64,000 nt of DNA from Pseudomonas gingeri (lineage in GTDB: Bacteria > Pseudomonadota > Gammaproteobacteria > Pseudomonadales > Pseudomonadaceae), in contig NZ_JACAPR010000031.1 in the NCBI RefSeq assembly GCF_013385635.1, positions 45,908-109,907 of the forward strand, in the 5' to 3' direction. A program made the translations under genes and the position numbers. Positions 8,720 to 16,928 of the stretch are shown here, piece after piece; position 1 is the first letter of the stretch, and each line of letters starts with the position of its first letter. Below the pieces are notes generated by a model, which worked only from the letters and a program-made list of their open reading frames with translations, had not been told where the DNA came from and did not search any database.

Positions 8720-10369
8720 TCAGTAAGCTGCCAACGGGATATAGGGCAAAGCCTTGCGGGACACTTCGTCGAGCGACTCCGGGTAACCGGCATCGGCATA
8801 GCGCATCACGCCAACGCTGGTGTCATTGGTCATCACCAATTGCAAGCGCTGTGCCGCCGCCTCGCTGCCGTCGGCCACGGTGGTCACGCCAGAGCTGGTC
8901 ATGTAGCCGCTGTAGCCGCCACCGCCGGAGTGGATCACCACCAGGTCGGCCATCGAGCAGCAGTTCATCAGCGCGTTGAGCAACGGCCAGTCGGCGATGG
9001 CGTCGGAGCCGTCGCGCATGTTCTCGGTCATGATGTTGGGGTGGGCCATGGCGCCGGCGTCCAGGTGATCGCGGCTGAAGGCGATCGGGCCCTTGAGGCG
9101 ACCGTCGGCCACCATGCGGTTGACCTCCAGCGCCAACTCGGTGCGCTCACCGTGGCCCAGCCAGGCGATCCGCGCCGGTAAACCCTCAAACGGCACGTAC
9201 TGGCGTGCCAGGTGAATCCAGTTGCTGACGATCCGGTTGTCGGCGAACCGCTGCAACAGGTAATCGTCGATCACACGGATATCGTCGCTGTCATTGGACA
9301 GGGCCATCCAGCGAAACGGCCCGATGGCCCGGCAAAACAGCGGCCGCAGATACGCTTCGGTAAAGATCGGAATCTCGAAGGCCCGGGACACGCCGCCCTG
9401 ATGGGCATGGGTGCGGATCAGGTTGCCGTTGTCGAACACCACCGCGCCACGATCCTTGAAGCCGAGCATGGCTTCCACGTGGGCGACGATGGACTGGCGA
9501 CTGGCGTTCATCAGGCCATTGATATCGGTTTCCCGCTGCTGCCTGACCTGCTCCAGACTGTAGCCAGCCGGCACGTAGCCATAGACCAGGTCGTGGGCGG
9601 CGGTCTGGTCGGTAACGATATCGGGAATGATGCCCCGCGCCAGGATCTGCGGATAGATCTCGGCCGCGTTGCCCAGCAGGCCGACGGAGATCGGCACACG
9701 TTTCTCCCGGGCCTCGGCGATCATCGCCAGGGCGCTGTCGAGGTCCGCCGCCTGGTGTTGCAGGAAGCCGATCTTCATGCGCTTGTCGAGGCTCTTCTGG
9801 TTGACCTCGACAGTGAGGATCGCCGCATTGCACATGGTGCCGGCCAGGGGTTGCGCGCCGCCCATGCCGCCGAGACCGGCGGTGAGGATAAAGCGTCCGG
9901 TGAGGTCACCGTTGAAGTGCTTCTCGGCGATACGCGAGAAAATCTCGTAGGTGCCCTGGATCACACCTTGTGAGCCGATGTACTGCCAGGCACCGGCCGT
10001 CAGGCCTCCCCAACAGATCAGATTGTCTTTTTCCCACTGGTAGAAGTTTTCCGCCTTGGCCCACTGACCGACCATATTGCAATTGGCCATGATCACCAGC
10101 GGTGCATTCGCGTGGGTCTGCAACAAGCCGATGGGCTTGCCGGACTGGATCATCAGCGTCTGGTCTTCACGCATGGTCTTCAGTGCGTGGACGATAGCGT
10201 CGTGGGACGGCCAATCCCGCGCCGCACGGCCCAGGGCGGCATAGACCACCAGTTCCTCAGGGTTTTCGCCTACAGCCAGGACATTTTCCAACAGGCGCAA
10301 CAGGGCTTCCTGGCGCCAGCCCCGGCAACGTAGTTCGTTGCCGCCGGTCACGGTGAAGGACTTGCTCAT
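8720..10369 (-). CDS. urocanase homologue, probable thiourocanate hydratase
   Basis: This encodes a 549-residue urocanase-family protein, full length for the family. Conserved NAD-site segments are present: LTAGAWQYIGSQGVIQGTY (residues 123-141) and GLGGMGGAQPLAG (165-177). The segment that in HutU reads ARICW, with the essential cysteine (Cys410 in Pseudomonas putida), reads ARIAW here with Ala402, and the HHGGG segment reads HSGGG. It is therefore not an ordinary HutU. Neighbours suggest it hydrates thiourocanate to 3-(5-oxo-2-thioxoimidazolidin-4-yl)propionate in ergothioneine breakdown. Its ATG overlaps the stop of the DUF917 gene by four bases, which indicates translational coupling. Confidence 0.82.
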   Translation of the reverse strand: MSKSFTVTGGNELRCRGWRQEALLRLLENVLAVGENPEELVVYAALGRAARDWPSHDAIVHALKTMREDQTLMIQSGKPIGLLQTHANAPLVIMANCNMVGQWAKAENFYQWEKDNLICWGGLTAGAWQYIGSQGVIQGTYEIFSRIAEKHFNGDLTGRFILTAGLGGMGGAQPLAGTMCNAAILTVEVNQKSLDKRMKIGFLQHQAADLDSALAMIAEAREKRVPISVGLLGNAAEIYPQILARGIIPDIVTDQTAAHDLVYGYVPAGYSLEQVRQQRETDINGLMNASRQSIVAHVEAMLGFKDRGAVVFDNGNLIRTHAHQGGVSRAFEIPIFTEAYLRPLFCRAIGPFRWMALSNDSDDIRVIDDYLLQRFADNRIVSNWIHLARQYVPFEGLPARIAWLGHGERTELALEVNRMVADGRLKGPIAFSRDHLDAGAMAHPNIMTENMRDGSDAIADWPLLNALMNCCSMADLVVIHSGGGGYSGYMTSSGVTTVADGSEAAAQRLQLVMTNDTSVGVMRYADAGYPESLDEVSRKALPYIPLAAY

Positions 10370-11466
10370 GGGCGTGCTCCCTGGTCCAGGTAGCTGAACA
10401 ATTCAATCCCCAGGGTCTTCTCCACCGACGGGTACACCGCCGGGTCGACAACCGACGACGACAGCGCAATCTGCCGATGGTGAATATGGAAAATCACCAC
10501 TTCCATACCCGGCTTGAGCTGACCGGCGCTGATGGGGTTGCCCTGCATATCCAGGGTGGTGATCACATCCGGGTAGGTCGCCAGCCGCTGGCCATGGGCA
10601 TCGTCCACCGCCATGTGTTCATTCATCACGTGCACCCGGCACATCCCGCTGCCCTGGCCGATATCCACCACACCCACATCGAACGCTTCGTCGGTGTAGC
10701 GCAAGGTGTTCGCCGTGACCTTGCCACTGCCGAGAATGTGCCCGCCGGTGTAGCTGCAGATGGCGTCGATCACCGCGCTGCCGCCCTTGCCGCCGGCGGC
10801 GATGATCGCCTCGCCCAGGCCGAGGGCCTGGCTGATACCGCCGAGTGCGGCGTGCTGACGAACGTAGGAAGCGGGAATCGGGTTGCGGCAACTGGCGATA
10901 AAGCCACCCGACATGTCGGACGCCTTACGCAGGATAGGTGAGACTTTGGCGGTGGCGCCTTTTACCACCAGTTCGATATAGGCGTTGTTCTGGCGGTTGC
11001 CGCCCACGGCGGCCTGGATCATCGGCTCAGTGCTGGACGCCAGCCCGAGGGAACCCATATCCCCGGTGGGATGCGCCCGCAGGTCGCCGACGGCATCGAT
11101 GACCTTGGTGCCGAGAATCGCCGACGGCAACCAGCCATTGAGGGTGCTGGACATACCGTTCTGGCCGACGATCAGGCCATGGATCGGCGCGCCCAGTTCC
11201 TGCTGGACCAATTGCACGGCCTTGACGTAATCGACACCGAGCATCTGCCAGTCGGTGAGACCACCTGGCGCACCGATGGCGGCCGCTGTGGCGATCCAGG
11301 CGTCATTCGGCACTTCATCCAGGCTGACCAGTTCCGGCCGGCCGATGGTCACGGCCAGGCGGCCCAGTTCCAGGCCATGCTCGACCCACCCACCGCCACC
11401 ACAGGCGAAGACGGAACCGCCTTTCACCGCGGCGTCTACATCCTTCAGCGTCAACACGCGCCCCAT
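10366..11466 (-). CDS. DUF917 protein, probable thiohydantoin desulfurase
   Basis: This encodes a 366-residue DUF917 protein, a family now associated with thiohydantoin desulfurization. The N-terminal part (LTLKDVDAAVKGG, then FACGGGGW) and the central segment TGDMGSLGLASSTEPM are typical. In ergothioneine degradation this enzyme would remove sulfur from the thiohydantoin propionate, releasing sulfide and giving hydantoin-5-propionate. No signal peptide is seen, so it acts in the cytoplasm. GAGGA stands nine bases before the ATG. It is the first gene of the minus-strand operon, with the LysR gene lying upstream on the same strand and a palindrome at 11605-11623 in the gap. Confidence 0.8.
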   Translation of the reverse strand: MGRVLTLKDVDAAVKGGSVFACGGGGWVEHGLELGRLAVTIGRPELVSLDEVPNDAWIATAAAIGAPGGLTDWQMLGVDYVKAVQLVQQELGAPIHGLIVGQNGMSSTLNGWLPSAILGTKVIDAVGDLRAHPTGDMGSLGLASSTEPMIQAAVGGNRQNNAYIELVVKGATAKVSPILRKASDMSGGFIASCRNPIPASYVRQHAALGGISQALGLGEAIIAAGGKGGSAVIDAICSYTGGHILGSGKVTANTLRYTDEAFDVGVVDIGQGSGMCRVHVMNEHMAVDDAHGQRLATYPDVITTLDMQGNPISAGQLKPGMEVVIFHIHHRQIALSSSVVDPAVYPSVEKTLGIELFSYLDQGARP

Positions 11467-11604
11467 GTCTATTTCCTCTTTCGGCCTGTCTGATTATTCG
11501 TCGCGCACCTCATCCAAAAGCCCTGGCCAATGGGAGGTTGCACTGCATGGAGCCGATACTAGGGGGCGTTCAATCGTGTTGTCGTATTACTTTTTATTGC
11601 TTAC

Positions 11605-11623
11605 GCATAACAGAATGTTAAGG
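11605..11623. promoter_or_regulatory. candidate LysR-type operator 1
   Basis: The sequence GCATAACA-GAA-TGTTAAGG is an imperfect palindrome lying 139 bases upstream of the DUF917 start and 27 bases below the stop of the LysR gene. Thirteen of its bases match the palindrome upstream of the LysR gene at 12555-12573. LysR regulators typically bind T-N11-A dyads of this kind. It is AT-rich compared with its surroundings. Confidence 0.55.
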
Positions 11624-11649
11624 ATTTTTCTGAGACGCTCGTAGGTCGA

Positions 11650-12534
11650 TCACCCCTGAACCTTCACCGTTTCCAGGGTCTCGATAAAGCGCTGGGCCAG
11701 GCGCGACAAGGGTTCGTACATGCCGTGGACGATGCTGATCGGCGTGTTCGCCGTGGGCTCCACCGGACGGAACACCACGTTGGTCCACACCGGTCCCAAG
11801 GCGGTGATTTCATCCAGCAAGGCGATGCCCGCCCCGGCCTGCACCAGCGCACAGGCCACGTGAATCTGCTGCACCTCGACCGCCGAGCGCAGGACGATAT
11901 TGCGCTCGGCCAGCAGTTTCCTCACCAGGCGACCGACGGGAATATCGGTGCCATAGCCAATGAACGGCTGATCCACCAGGTCCTCCAGCTGGATCACCGC
12001 TTTGGCCGTCAGCGGATGATCCACCGGCAGCGCGGCCACCAGGCGGTTTTCGTACAACTCGCGGGATTCCACATTGGGATGGCCTTCGTGCAGGAAGGCG
12101 ATACCCAGCTCCACTTGCTGGGTGATCACCGCCTGTAGCAGCACGTCGGGAATCATCGTGTGCAGGATCACCCGCGCCTCGGGCAACTCGCGGTGAAAGC
12201 GGGCGATGGCCGTCGGGATCAGGCTCAGCCCCAGGCTGGGGCTGCAGGCAATACGCAGGTGACCCATGCGGTTCTGGATCAGGTCTTCGGCCACCTCATT
12301 GACCCGCTGCACGCCCTGGTACACCGAGTTGACCTCGGCAAACAGAATGCGCGCCTCGGGCGTGGGGTACAGCCGTCCCTTGATGCGCTCGAACAGCACC
12401 AGGCCCAGGCGCTGTTCGGTATAGGACAACAACCGCGACACCGCCGGCTGTGACACGTGCAGCAGCTTGGTGGCGCCGCTGATGGAGCCGGTCAGCATGA
12501 TGGCGCGGAACACTTCGATCTGCTTCAGGTTCAC
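11650..12534 (-). CDS. LysR-family regulator of the ergothioneine-type island
   Basis: This encodes a LysR-type regulator of about 294 residues. The N-terminal winged helix begins LKQIEVFRAIMLTGSISGA and includes the recognition segment LHVSQPAVSRLLSYTEQRLG; the rest is the usual two-lobed effector domain. I chose GTG 12534 because GGGAG lies nine bases upstream and the helix then starts three residues in. The in-frame ATG at 12558 has no ribosome binding site and falls inside the palindrome 12555-12573. The gene sits between the two arms of the island, DUF917 operon downstream and hydantoinase divergent, so it probably controls both, with a pathway intermediate as inducer. Confidence 0.9.
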   Translation of the reverse strand: MNLKQIEVFRAIMLTGSISGATKLLHVSQPAVSRLLSYTEQRLGLVLFERIKGRLYPTPEARILFAEVNSVYQGVQRVNEVAEDLIQNRMGHLRIACSPSLGLSLIPTAIARFHRELPEARVILHTMIPDVLLQAVITQQVELGIAFLHEGHPNVESRELYENRLVAALPVDHPLTAKAVIQLEDLVDQPFIGYGTDIPVGRLVRKLLAERNIVLRSAVEVQQIHVACALVQAGAGIALLDEITALGPVWTNVVFRPVEPTANTPISIVHGMYEPLSRLAQRFIETLETVKVQG

Positions 12535-12554
12535 TTCGGTCGCTCCCGCAAAAG

Positions 12555-12573
12555 GCATAACAGCATGTTATGC
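12555..12573. promoter_or_regulatory. candidate LysR-type operator 2
   Basis: GCATAACA-GCA-TGTTATGC is a near-perfect palindrome with eight-base arms, 21 bases upstream of the LysR GTG and 141 bases before the divergent hydantoinase gene. It shares the GCATAACA-N3-TGTTA core with operator 1. An additional partial half site, GCATAA, occurs at 12589-12594. The spacing suits autoregulation of the LysR gene and activation of the plus-strand genes. Confidence 0.65.
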
Positions 12574-12713
12574 ATGAGCAATAAACAAGCATAAGACATG
12601 ATGAAAACGCGCAACTTACACTGGCCCCCTCATCGGTACAAGACGACAAGAAAGGCCTGTCGCTTCTGGCTTTTCCAGGCGCAAACAGGCAACTGAACAA
12701 GGGGTCGAAGCAC

Positions 12714-14087
12714 ATGGGCGAGTACGATTTACTGGTAGTGGGCAACCTGGTGGACGCAGAGCGAGTCACCGAAAACGGCTGGCTGGCGGTGCGCGACGGC
12801 AAGATCGCCGCCACCGGCGACGGTCAACCGCCACAGGCACGGGAAGTGCTAGATGCGCGCGGCAAATGGGTGTTGCCGGGGGTCATCGACGGCCAGGTCC
12901 ACTCCGGCAGCCAGGCCAACCAGGAGGGCCTGGGCTGGGCCTCGCGGGCGGCCGCCGCCGGGGGCATCACGGTGATGGTGGACATGCCCTACGACGACCC
13001 GGAGCCCATGGCTTGCCGCGAGCTGCTGGAGGGCAAGATCGCCGAGGTGGAGCGCGATTGCCATGTGGACGTGGCGCTGTTCGGCACCTTGAACAAGACC
13101 TACGGTTTCGCCGCCGCCGCCGGGCTGATCGAGGCCGGTGTGTGTGCCTTCAAGTTCTCCACTTTCGAGGCCAGCCCCGGCCGTTTCCCCCGCGTGGAAG
13201 AGGACGATCTGCAGACCGCCTTCGAACTGATCGCCCCCAGCGGCCTGGCCTGCGCGGTGCACAACCAGATGCAGGAACTGACCCGCAAGAATATCCAGGC
13301 CCTGCAGGCGGCCAACGACACGGGCTGGGACGCGTTTCTGCGTGCCCATACGCCGTTGATCGAAGACCTGGCCACGGTGCAGATCTATGAGATCGGCGCC
13401 CAGACCGGGGCCCGCGCCCACGCGGTGCATGTCTCCACTTCCCGCGGCTTCGAGCTGTACCAGATGTACAAGGACTTCGGGCACGACGTCAGTATCGAGA
13501 CCTGCGTGCAGTACCTGATGCTCAACCACGAAGAACACACCCGTCGCTTCGGTGCCAGGACCAAGCACTACCCGCCGATTCGCGCCAAGGCCGAGTCGGA
13601 AAAGCTCTGGGGGCATATCGCCGAAGGGCGTTGCACCTTTGTCTCGTCCGACCATGTGAGCTGGGGCCTGGAGCGCAAGGGCAATCCGGATGTGTTCAAG
13701 AATGCCTCCGGTGGCCCGGGCCTGGAAACCCTGTTGCCCGCCTTGTGGACCGGTTGCGAGCAGCACGGCCTGCCGCCCACCACCGTCGCGCAACTGCTGT
13801 GCCGCAATCCCGCCCGGCACTTTCTGCTGGATGACCGCAAGGGCTCGTTCGATGTAGGCAAGGACGCCGACTTCGTGATCCTCAATCCGCAAAAGTACCG
13901 CTTCGATCCGAGCACCAGCCTGTCCGCCGTCACCTGGAGCGCTTTCGAAGGCATGGAGTTCAGCGTGCGCGTCGAGGCCACCTATTGCCGGGGCCAGGCC
14001 GTGTTCAAGAACCACACGATCATCAACCAGGCCGGCTATGGACGCTTCCTGCGCCCCCGCGCCAACACCTCGGAAGCCAGCCAATGA
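12714..14087 (+). CDS. hydantoinase (cyclic amidohydrolase)
   Basis: This encodes a 457-residue amidohydrolase of the dihydropyrimidinase/hydantoinase family. Expected metal residues are in near-canonical places: His63, the carbamylated Lys147, His183, His239 and Asp313 in SSDH. The first histidine of the usual HxH is Gln61 (DGQVHSG), an unusual change that may alter metal occupancy. In the proposed pathway it opens hydantoin-5-propionate to N-carbamoyl-glutamate in the cytoplasm. AAGGGG lies eight bases before the ATG. Its stop overlaps the start of the next gene by four bases. Allantoinase or dihydropyrimidinase activity is less likely given the neighbours. Confidence 0.85.
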   Translation: MGEYDLLVVGNLVDAERVTENGWLAVRDGKIAATGDGQPPQAREVLDARGKWVLPGVIDGQVHSGSQANQEGLGWASRAAAAGGITVMVDMPYDDPEPMACRELLEGKIAEVERDCHVDVALFGTLNKTYGFAAAAGLIEAGVCAFKFSTFEASPGRFPRVEEDDLQTAFELIAPSGLACAVHNQMQELTRKNIQALQAANDTGWDAFLRAHTPLIEDLATVQIYEIGAQTGARAHAVHVSTSRGFELYQMYKDFGHDVSIETCVQYLMLNHEEHTRRFGARTKHYPPIRAKAESEKLWGHIAEGRCTFVSSDHVSWGLERKGNPDVFKNASGGPGLETLLPALWTGCEQHGLPPTTVAQLLCRNPARHFLLDDRKGSFDVGKDADFVILNPQKYRFDPSTSLSAVTWSAFEGMEFSVRVEATYCRGQAVFKNHTIINQAGYGRFLRPRANTSEASQ

Positions 14088-15337
14088 ACGTCGACGACCT
14101 GATCAACTCCGAACGCCTGTGGGCACGCACTGTGCGCCTGTCCGAATTCACCCGCGACGACATGCCCTGGACCCGCCGGGCCTTCAGCCCGTTGTTCATG
14201 CAAGCGCGCGAATGGCTGACCGCCCAGATGGAAGAAGCCGGCCTCAGCGTGCACCTCGATGCCGGCGGCAACCTGATTGGCCGCCGCGAAGGCCGGAAAA
14301 ACCTGCCCGCCCTGGTCACCGGTTCCCACTGCGACACCGTGGTCAGCGGCGGGCGTTATGACGGCATTATCGGCGTGCTGGCCGGTATCGAAATCGCCCA
14401 ACGCTTCAAGGAGCACGGTATCGAACTGGATCATCCATTGGAGGTGATCGACTTTCTTTCGGAGGAACCCAGCGACTATGGCATCTCCTGCGTGGGCAGC
14501 CGTGCCTTTTCCGGAGAGCTGGATGCTGGCCAGTTGGCGGCCAGAAACCAGGCCGGCGAAACCCTGGCCGAAGGCATGCGCCGCATCGGCGCGCAACCGG
14601 AGGCACTGCATCGCCCCCTGCGCCAGCCGGGAGAAACCGCGGCGTTTGTCGAGCTGCACATTGAACAGGGACCGGTGCTGGAGCGGGCCGGACTGCCGAT
14701 TGGTGTCGTGACCCATATCGTCGGCATCCGCCGCGCGCTGATCACCGTGATCGGCCAGCCCGACCACGCCGGCACCACGCCGATGGATATCCGTCGCGAT
14801 GCCCTGGTGGGCGCGGCCCATGTGATTGACCGGGTGCAGCGCATGGCGGCGGCACAAAGTGGCAACCCGCATTACGTGGTCGCCACCGTCGGCCGCATCG
14901 CCATGACGCCGAACGTGCCCAACGCAGTACCGGGCTGGGTCGAGATCATGCTGGAAGTGCGCAGCGACAGCCAGCAGGTGCTGGATACCTTTCCTGAAGC
15001 CATCATGGCCGAGTGCGAGGAGCGCCTCAAGGCGTTGCTCCTGGAGGCCAGGATGGAACATGTCAGCCGCGCACGACCCACCCAGTGCTCGGAAACCGTG
15101 ATGCAGGCCATCACCGAAGCCGCCGATGGCCTGGACCTGGCCAACCGCCGCCTGCCCAGCGGTGCCGGGCATGACGCGGTCTATGTGGCGCCGACCGGTC
15201 CCGTGGGCATGGTGTTTATCCCGTGCCTGAATGGCCGCAGCCATTGCCCGGAAGAGTCGATTACCGAAGAACAACTGGCCCGTGGCGCGGCGGTATTGGC
15301 CCAGAGCCTGATCAATCTGGACAAGCGCCTGGGGTAA
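14084..15337 (+). CDS. N-carbamoyl-L-amino-acid hydrolase (M20 family)
   Basis: This encodes a 417-residue Zn-dependent amidase of the M20/hydantoinase-carbamoylase family. Metal residues are visible in GSHCDTV (His82), GGRYDGIIGV (Asp93), the adjacent glutamates in LSEEPSDYG, HIEQGPVLE, and the C-terminal GAGHDA. Members hydrolyse N-carbamoyl amino acids, allantoate or ureidoglycolate; here N-carbamoyl-L-glutamate, giving glutamate, ammonia and carbon dioxide, fits the neighbours. The ATG overlaps the hydantoinase stop (ATGA), so the two are translationally coupled. A strong terminator follows 20 bases after the stop, ending this two-gene unit. Confidence 0.88.
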   Translation: MNVDDLINSERLWARTVRLSEFTRDDMPWTRRAFSPLFMQAREWLTAQMEEAGLSVHLDAGGNLIGRREGRKNLPALVTGSHCDTVVSGGRYDGIIGVLAGIEIAQRFKEHGIELDHPLEVIDFLSEEPSDYGISCVGSRAFSGELDAGQLAARNQAGETLAEGMRRIGAQPEALHRPLRQPGETAAFVELHIEQGPVLERAGLPIGVVTHIVGIRRALITVIGQPDHAGTTPMDIRRDALVGAAHVIDRVQRMAAAQSGNPHYVVATVGRIAMTPNVPNAVPGWVEIMLEVRSDSQQVLDTFPEAIMAECEERLKALLLEARMEHVSRARPTQCSETVMQAITEAADGLDLANRRLPSGAGHDAVYVAPTGPVGMVFIPCLNGRSHCPEESITEEQLARGAAVLAQSLINLDKRLG

Positions 15338-15357
15338 GGCGGAACACCTCCACAGAA

Positions 15358-15383
15358 ACGGCACCCACGGTGCCGTTTTTTTT
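15358..15383 (+). terminator. rho-independent terminator
   Basis: An eight-base stem ACGGCACC/GGTGCCGT with a three-base loop is followed by a run of T residues. It ends the hydantoinase-carbamoylase unit and separates it from the dioxygenase gene. Confidence 0.9.
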
Positions 15384-15483
15384 CAGATACCGTATTGGCA
15401 TTCTGCGCAACATTGGCCGATGCTTTTGCCTGGCGGCGGGCCACACGGCAAAACACGTTGCTGACAAGGGAATTGACGACGCA

Positions 15484-16164
15484 ATGACTGACCGCGAACA
15501 ACTCCATCGAGACGGCTATGCGTTGCTTCGTCGGGCCATCCCGGCCGAGTGGCTGGCCGACCTGCGTGCCGTGTTCGAGGCGGGCGTGAAACCACCGGAC
15601 CAATGGCCGGTGCCACGTGGCATGGACTGGCGCCATTCGCTGCTGGACATTGACTCGAAGGTTCAGGCGGTGTGTCGCCTGCCGCAGGTGATCGCGGTGG
15701 TGGGCGAGTTGATCGCCGAGCGCTTCTTTCTCTCCCAGGTGGAAGGCCGCGAGCCCCTGGCCGGTGGCGGTCATCAGCGATTGCATCGCGACCTGTCGGC
15801 CCAGCGGCCAGGCGACATCGTGATCGCCCTGGCTTACTTCGACGATTATGGCTGCGAAAACGGCGCGACCCGTATCGTCCCCGGCAGCCATCGCCCCGGG
15901 CAGGGAGAACCACCATTGGATTTCAATGACGAGTCCCGGTCCGTGCAGCTTTCAGGCTCCGCCGGTGACATCCTGGTGTTTGACGCCGACCTTGTGCATG
16001 CGGGCAGCCTGAACGCCAGCGGCGCCCATCGTCGCTCCCTGCTGATCAGCTATTTTGCGCAGTCTTTGTACGCATCGCACTTGGAAACGGTGAAGCTGCG
16101 AAGTATTCGGATGGATACCACCGATCGGTTCGATCCCGTGGATTTAACGGCTGCTCTTCTTTAG
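15484..16164 (+). CDS. phytanoyl-CoA dioxygenase (PhyH) family protein
   Basis: This encodes a 226-residue Fe(II)/2-oxoglutarate oxygenase of the PhyH family. The iron ligands are recognisable as HRD (the HxD motif, in LHRDLSAQRPGD) and the later His in VHAGSLN; an arginine in HRRSLLISYF would bind 2-oxoglutarate. The length is short for the family but the core is complete. It has AAGGGA ahead of ATG 15484 and is isolated by the preceding terminator, so I do not count it as part of the ergothioneine-type unit. Its stop overlaps by four bases the end of the convergent binding-protein gene. The substrate is unknown. Confidence 0.82.
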   Translation: MTDREQLHRDGYALLRRAIPAEWLADLRAVFEAGVKPPDQWPVPRGMDWRHSLLDIDSKVQAVCRLPQVIAVVGELIAERFFLSQVEGREPLAGGGHQRLHRDLSAQRPGDIVIALAYFDDYGCENGATRIVPGSHRPGQGEPPLDFNDESRSVQLSGSAGDILVFDADLVHAGSLNASGAHRRSLLISYFAQSLYASHLETVKLRSIRMDTTDRFDPVDLTAALL

Positions 16165-16928
16165 ATTGATTCAATTTCAGCCACCGCCGAGAGGCCGCTT
16201 TCAATCAATCCCCGACTGACCACTCCCTGCTCCAGGGCGCGACAGATAAAGCCCTGTACATACGCTGCCAGGAGCACACGATGCTTGGGCACGGCCATGG
16301 CCTGGCGTATCTCGGTAAAGTTGTCCTGCAACACCCTCACCCCCGGGTTGGATGCGGCAAACCGCTCCAGCGGCTGCCGAACCCCGGCCGCAGCGTCCAG
16401 GCCGGACTCAAGGAAGGCATCCACGGCCCCCGAGGACGTGGGTGAACGATGCAGTTCGGCATGTTGCAAAGTCCGAGAGAGAAACAGGTCATAGGCCGCC
16501 CCCTTCCCCACGGCTATCCGGCATCCGCGGGTATCGAGTTCCGATGCTCGCTGGTAAGGGCTTTCGTTTCTGACCAGATAGGTTCCATCGATACTCACGT
16601 AGGGTATCGAGAACGCGATTTTCTCCGCGCGGACAGGCTCTATCGCCAGAAACGCCAAGTCCCATTCGTCATTATCGAGAGCGGCGAACACCTTTCCGGC
16701 AGCATCGTAGGGCATCAGTTTGACAAACACGCCAATCTCCCCGGCCAATGCTTTAGCCAGAACCACGGAAACGCCGGTCAGTTCTCCGGTGAGTTCATGA
16801 CGTTGGGCAAGAACGGGATTGCCCAGATTGATGGCCACTCTCAACTCGGCGGCGGGGACCAACTCATTGCGTACAGCATTGAACGGTTCGATCAAGGTAA
16901 ACACTCCAAGCCTGAACAGGTCGGTCAA
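16161..16928 (-). CDS. solute-binding-protein family 3 homologue, no signal peptide
   Basis: This encodes a protein of up to 255 residues with the amino-acid-binding (SBP family 3) fold: ELRVAINLGNPVLAQ, LTGVSVVLAKALA, FAALDNDEWDLAFLA, then the segment FSIPYVSIDGTYLVR. No signal peptide is present, so it should be cytoplasmic, unlike transport proteins. The frame opens with TTG at 16928 right after the lactonase stop; another TTG nearer GGAG is also possible, so the start is uncertain. It is the last gene after acnD, prpF and the lactonase. It could be an enzyme or an effector sensor. An aconitate isomerase from Pseudomonas is, as I recall, related to binding proteins, which makes an isomerase role worth testing. 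Confidence 0.75.
   Translation of the reverse strand: MTDLFRLGVFTLIEPFNAVRNELVPAAELRVAINLGNPVLAQRHELTGELTGVSVVLAKALAGEIGVFVKLMPYDAAGKVFAALDNDEWDLAFLAIEPVRAEKIAFSIPYVSIDGTYLVRNESPYQRASELDTRGCRIAVGKGAAYDLFLSRTLQHAELHRSPTSSGAVDAFLESGLDAAAGVRQPLERFAASNPGVRVLQDNFTEIRQAMAVPKHRVLLAAYVQGFICRALEQGVVSRGLIESGLSAVAEIESI

Noticed and set aside
5632..11466. A histidine utilisation (hut) cluster with HutH and HutU
   Set aside because: The lyase lacks the MIO triad and the urocanase lacks its catalytic cysteine; HutI and HutG/HutF are missing, while DUF917, hydantoinase and carbamoylase are present.
5632..15337. Degradation of N-tau-methylhistidine instead of ergothioneine
   Set aside because: That route has no need for a DUF917 thiohydantoin desulfurase and would be expected to keep a MIO-type lyase, so it fits less well, although it cannot be excluded without assays.
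12849..15364. Long minus-strand open frames opposite the hydantoinase and carbamoylase genes
   Set aside because: They run antisense to two well-supported, translationally coupled enzymes and have no family features.
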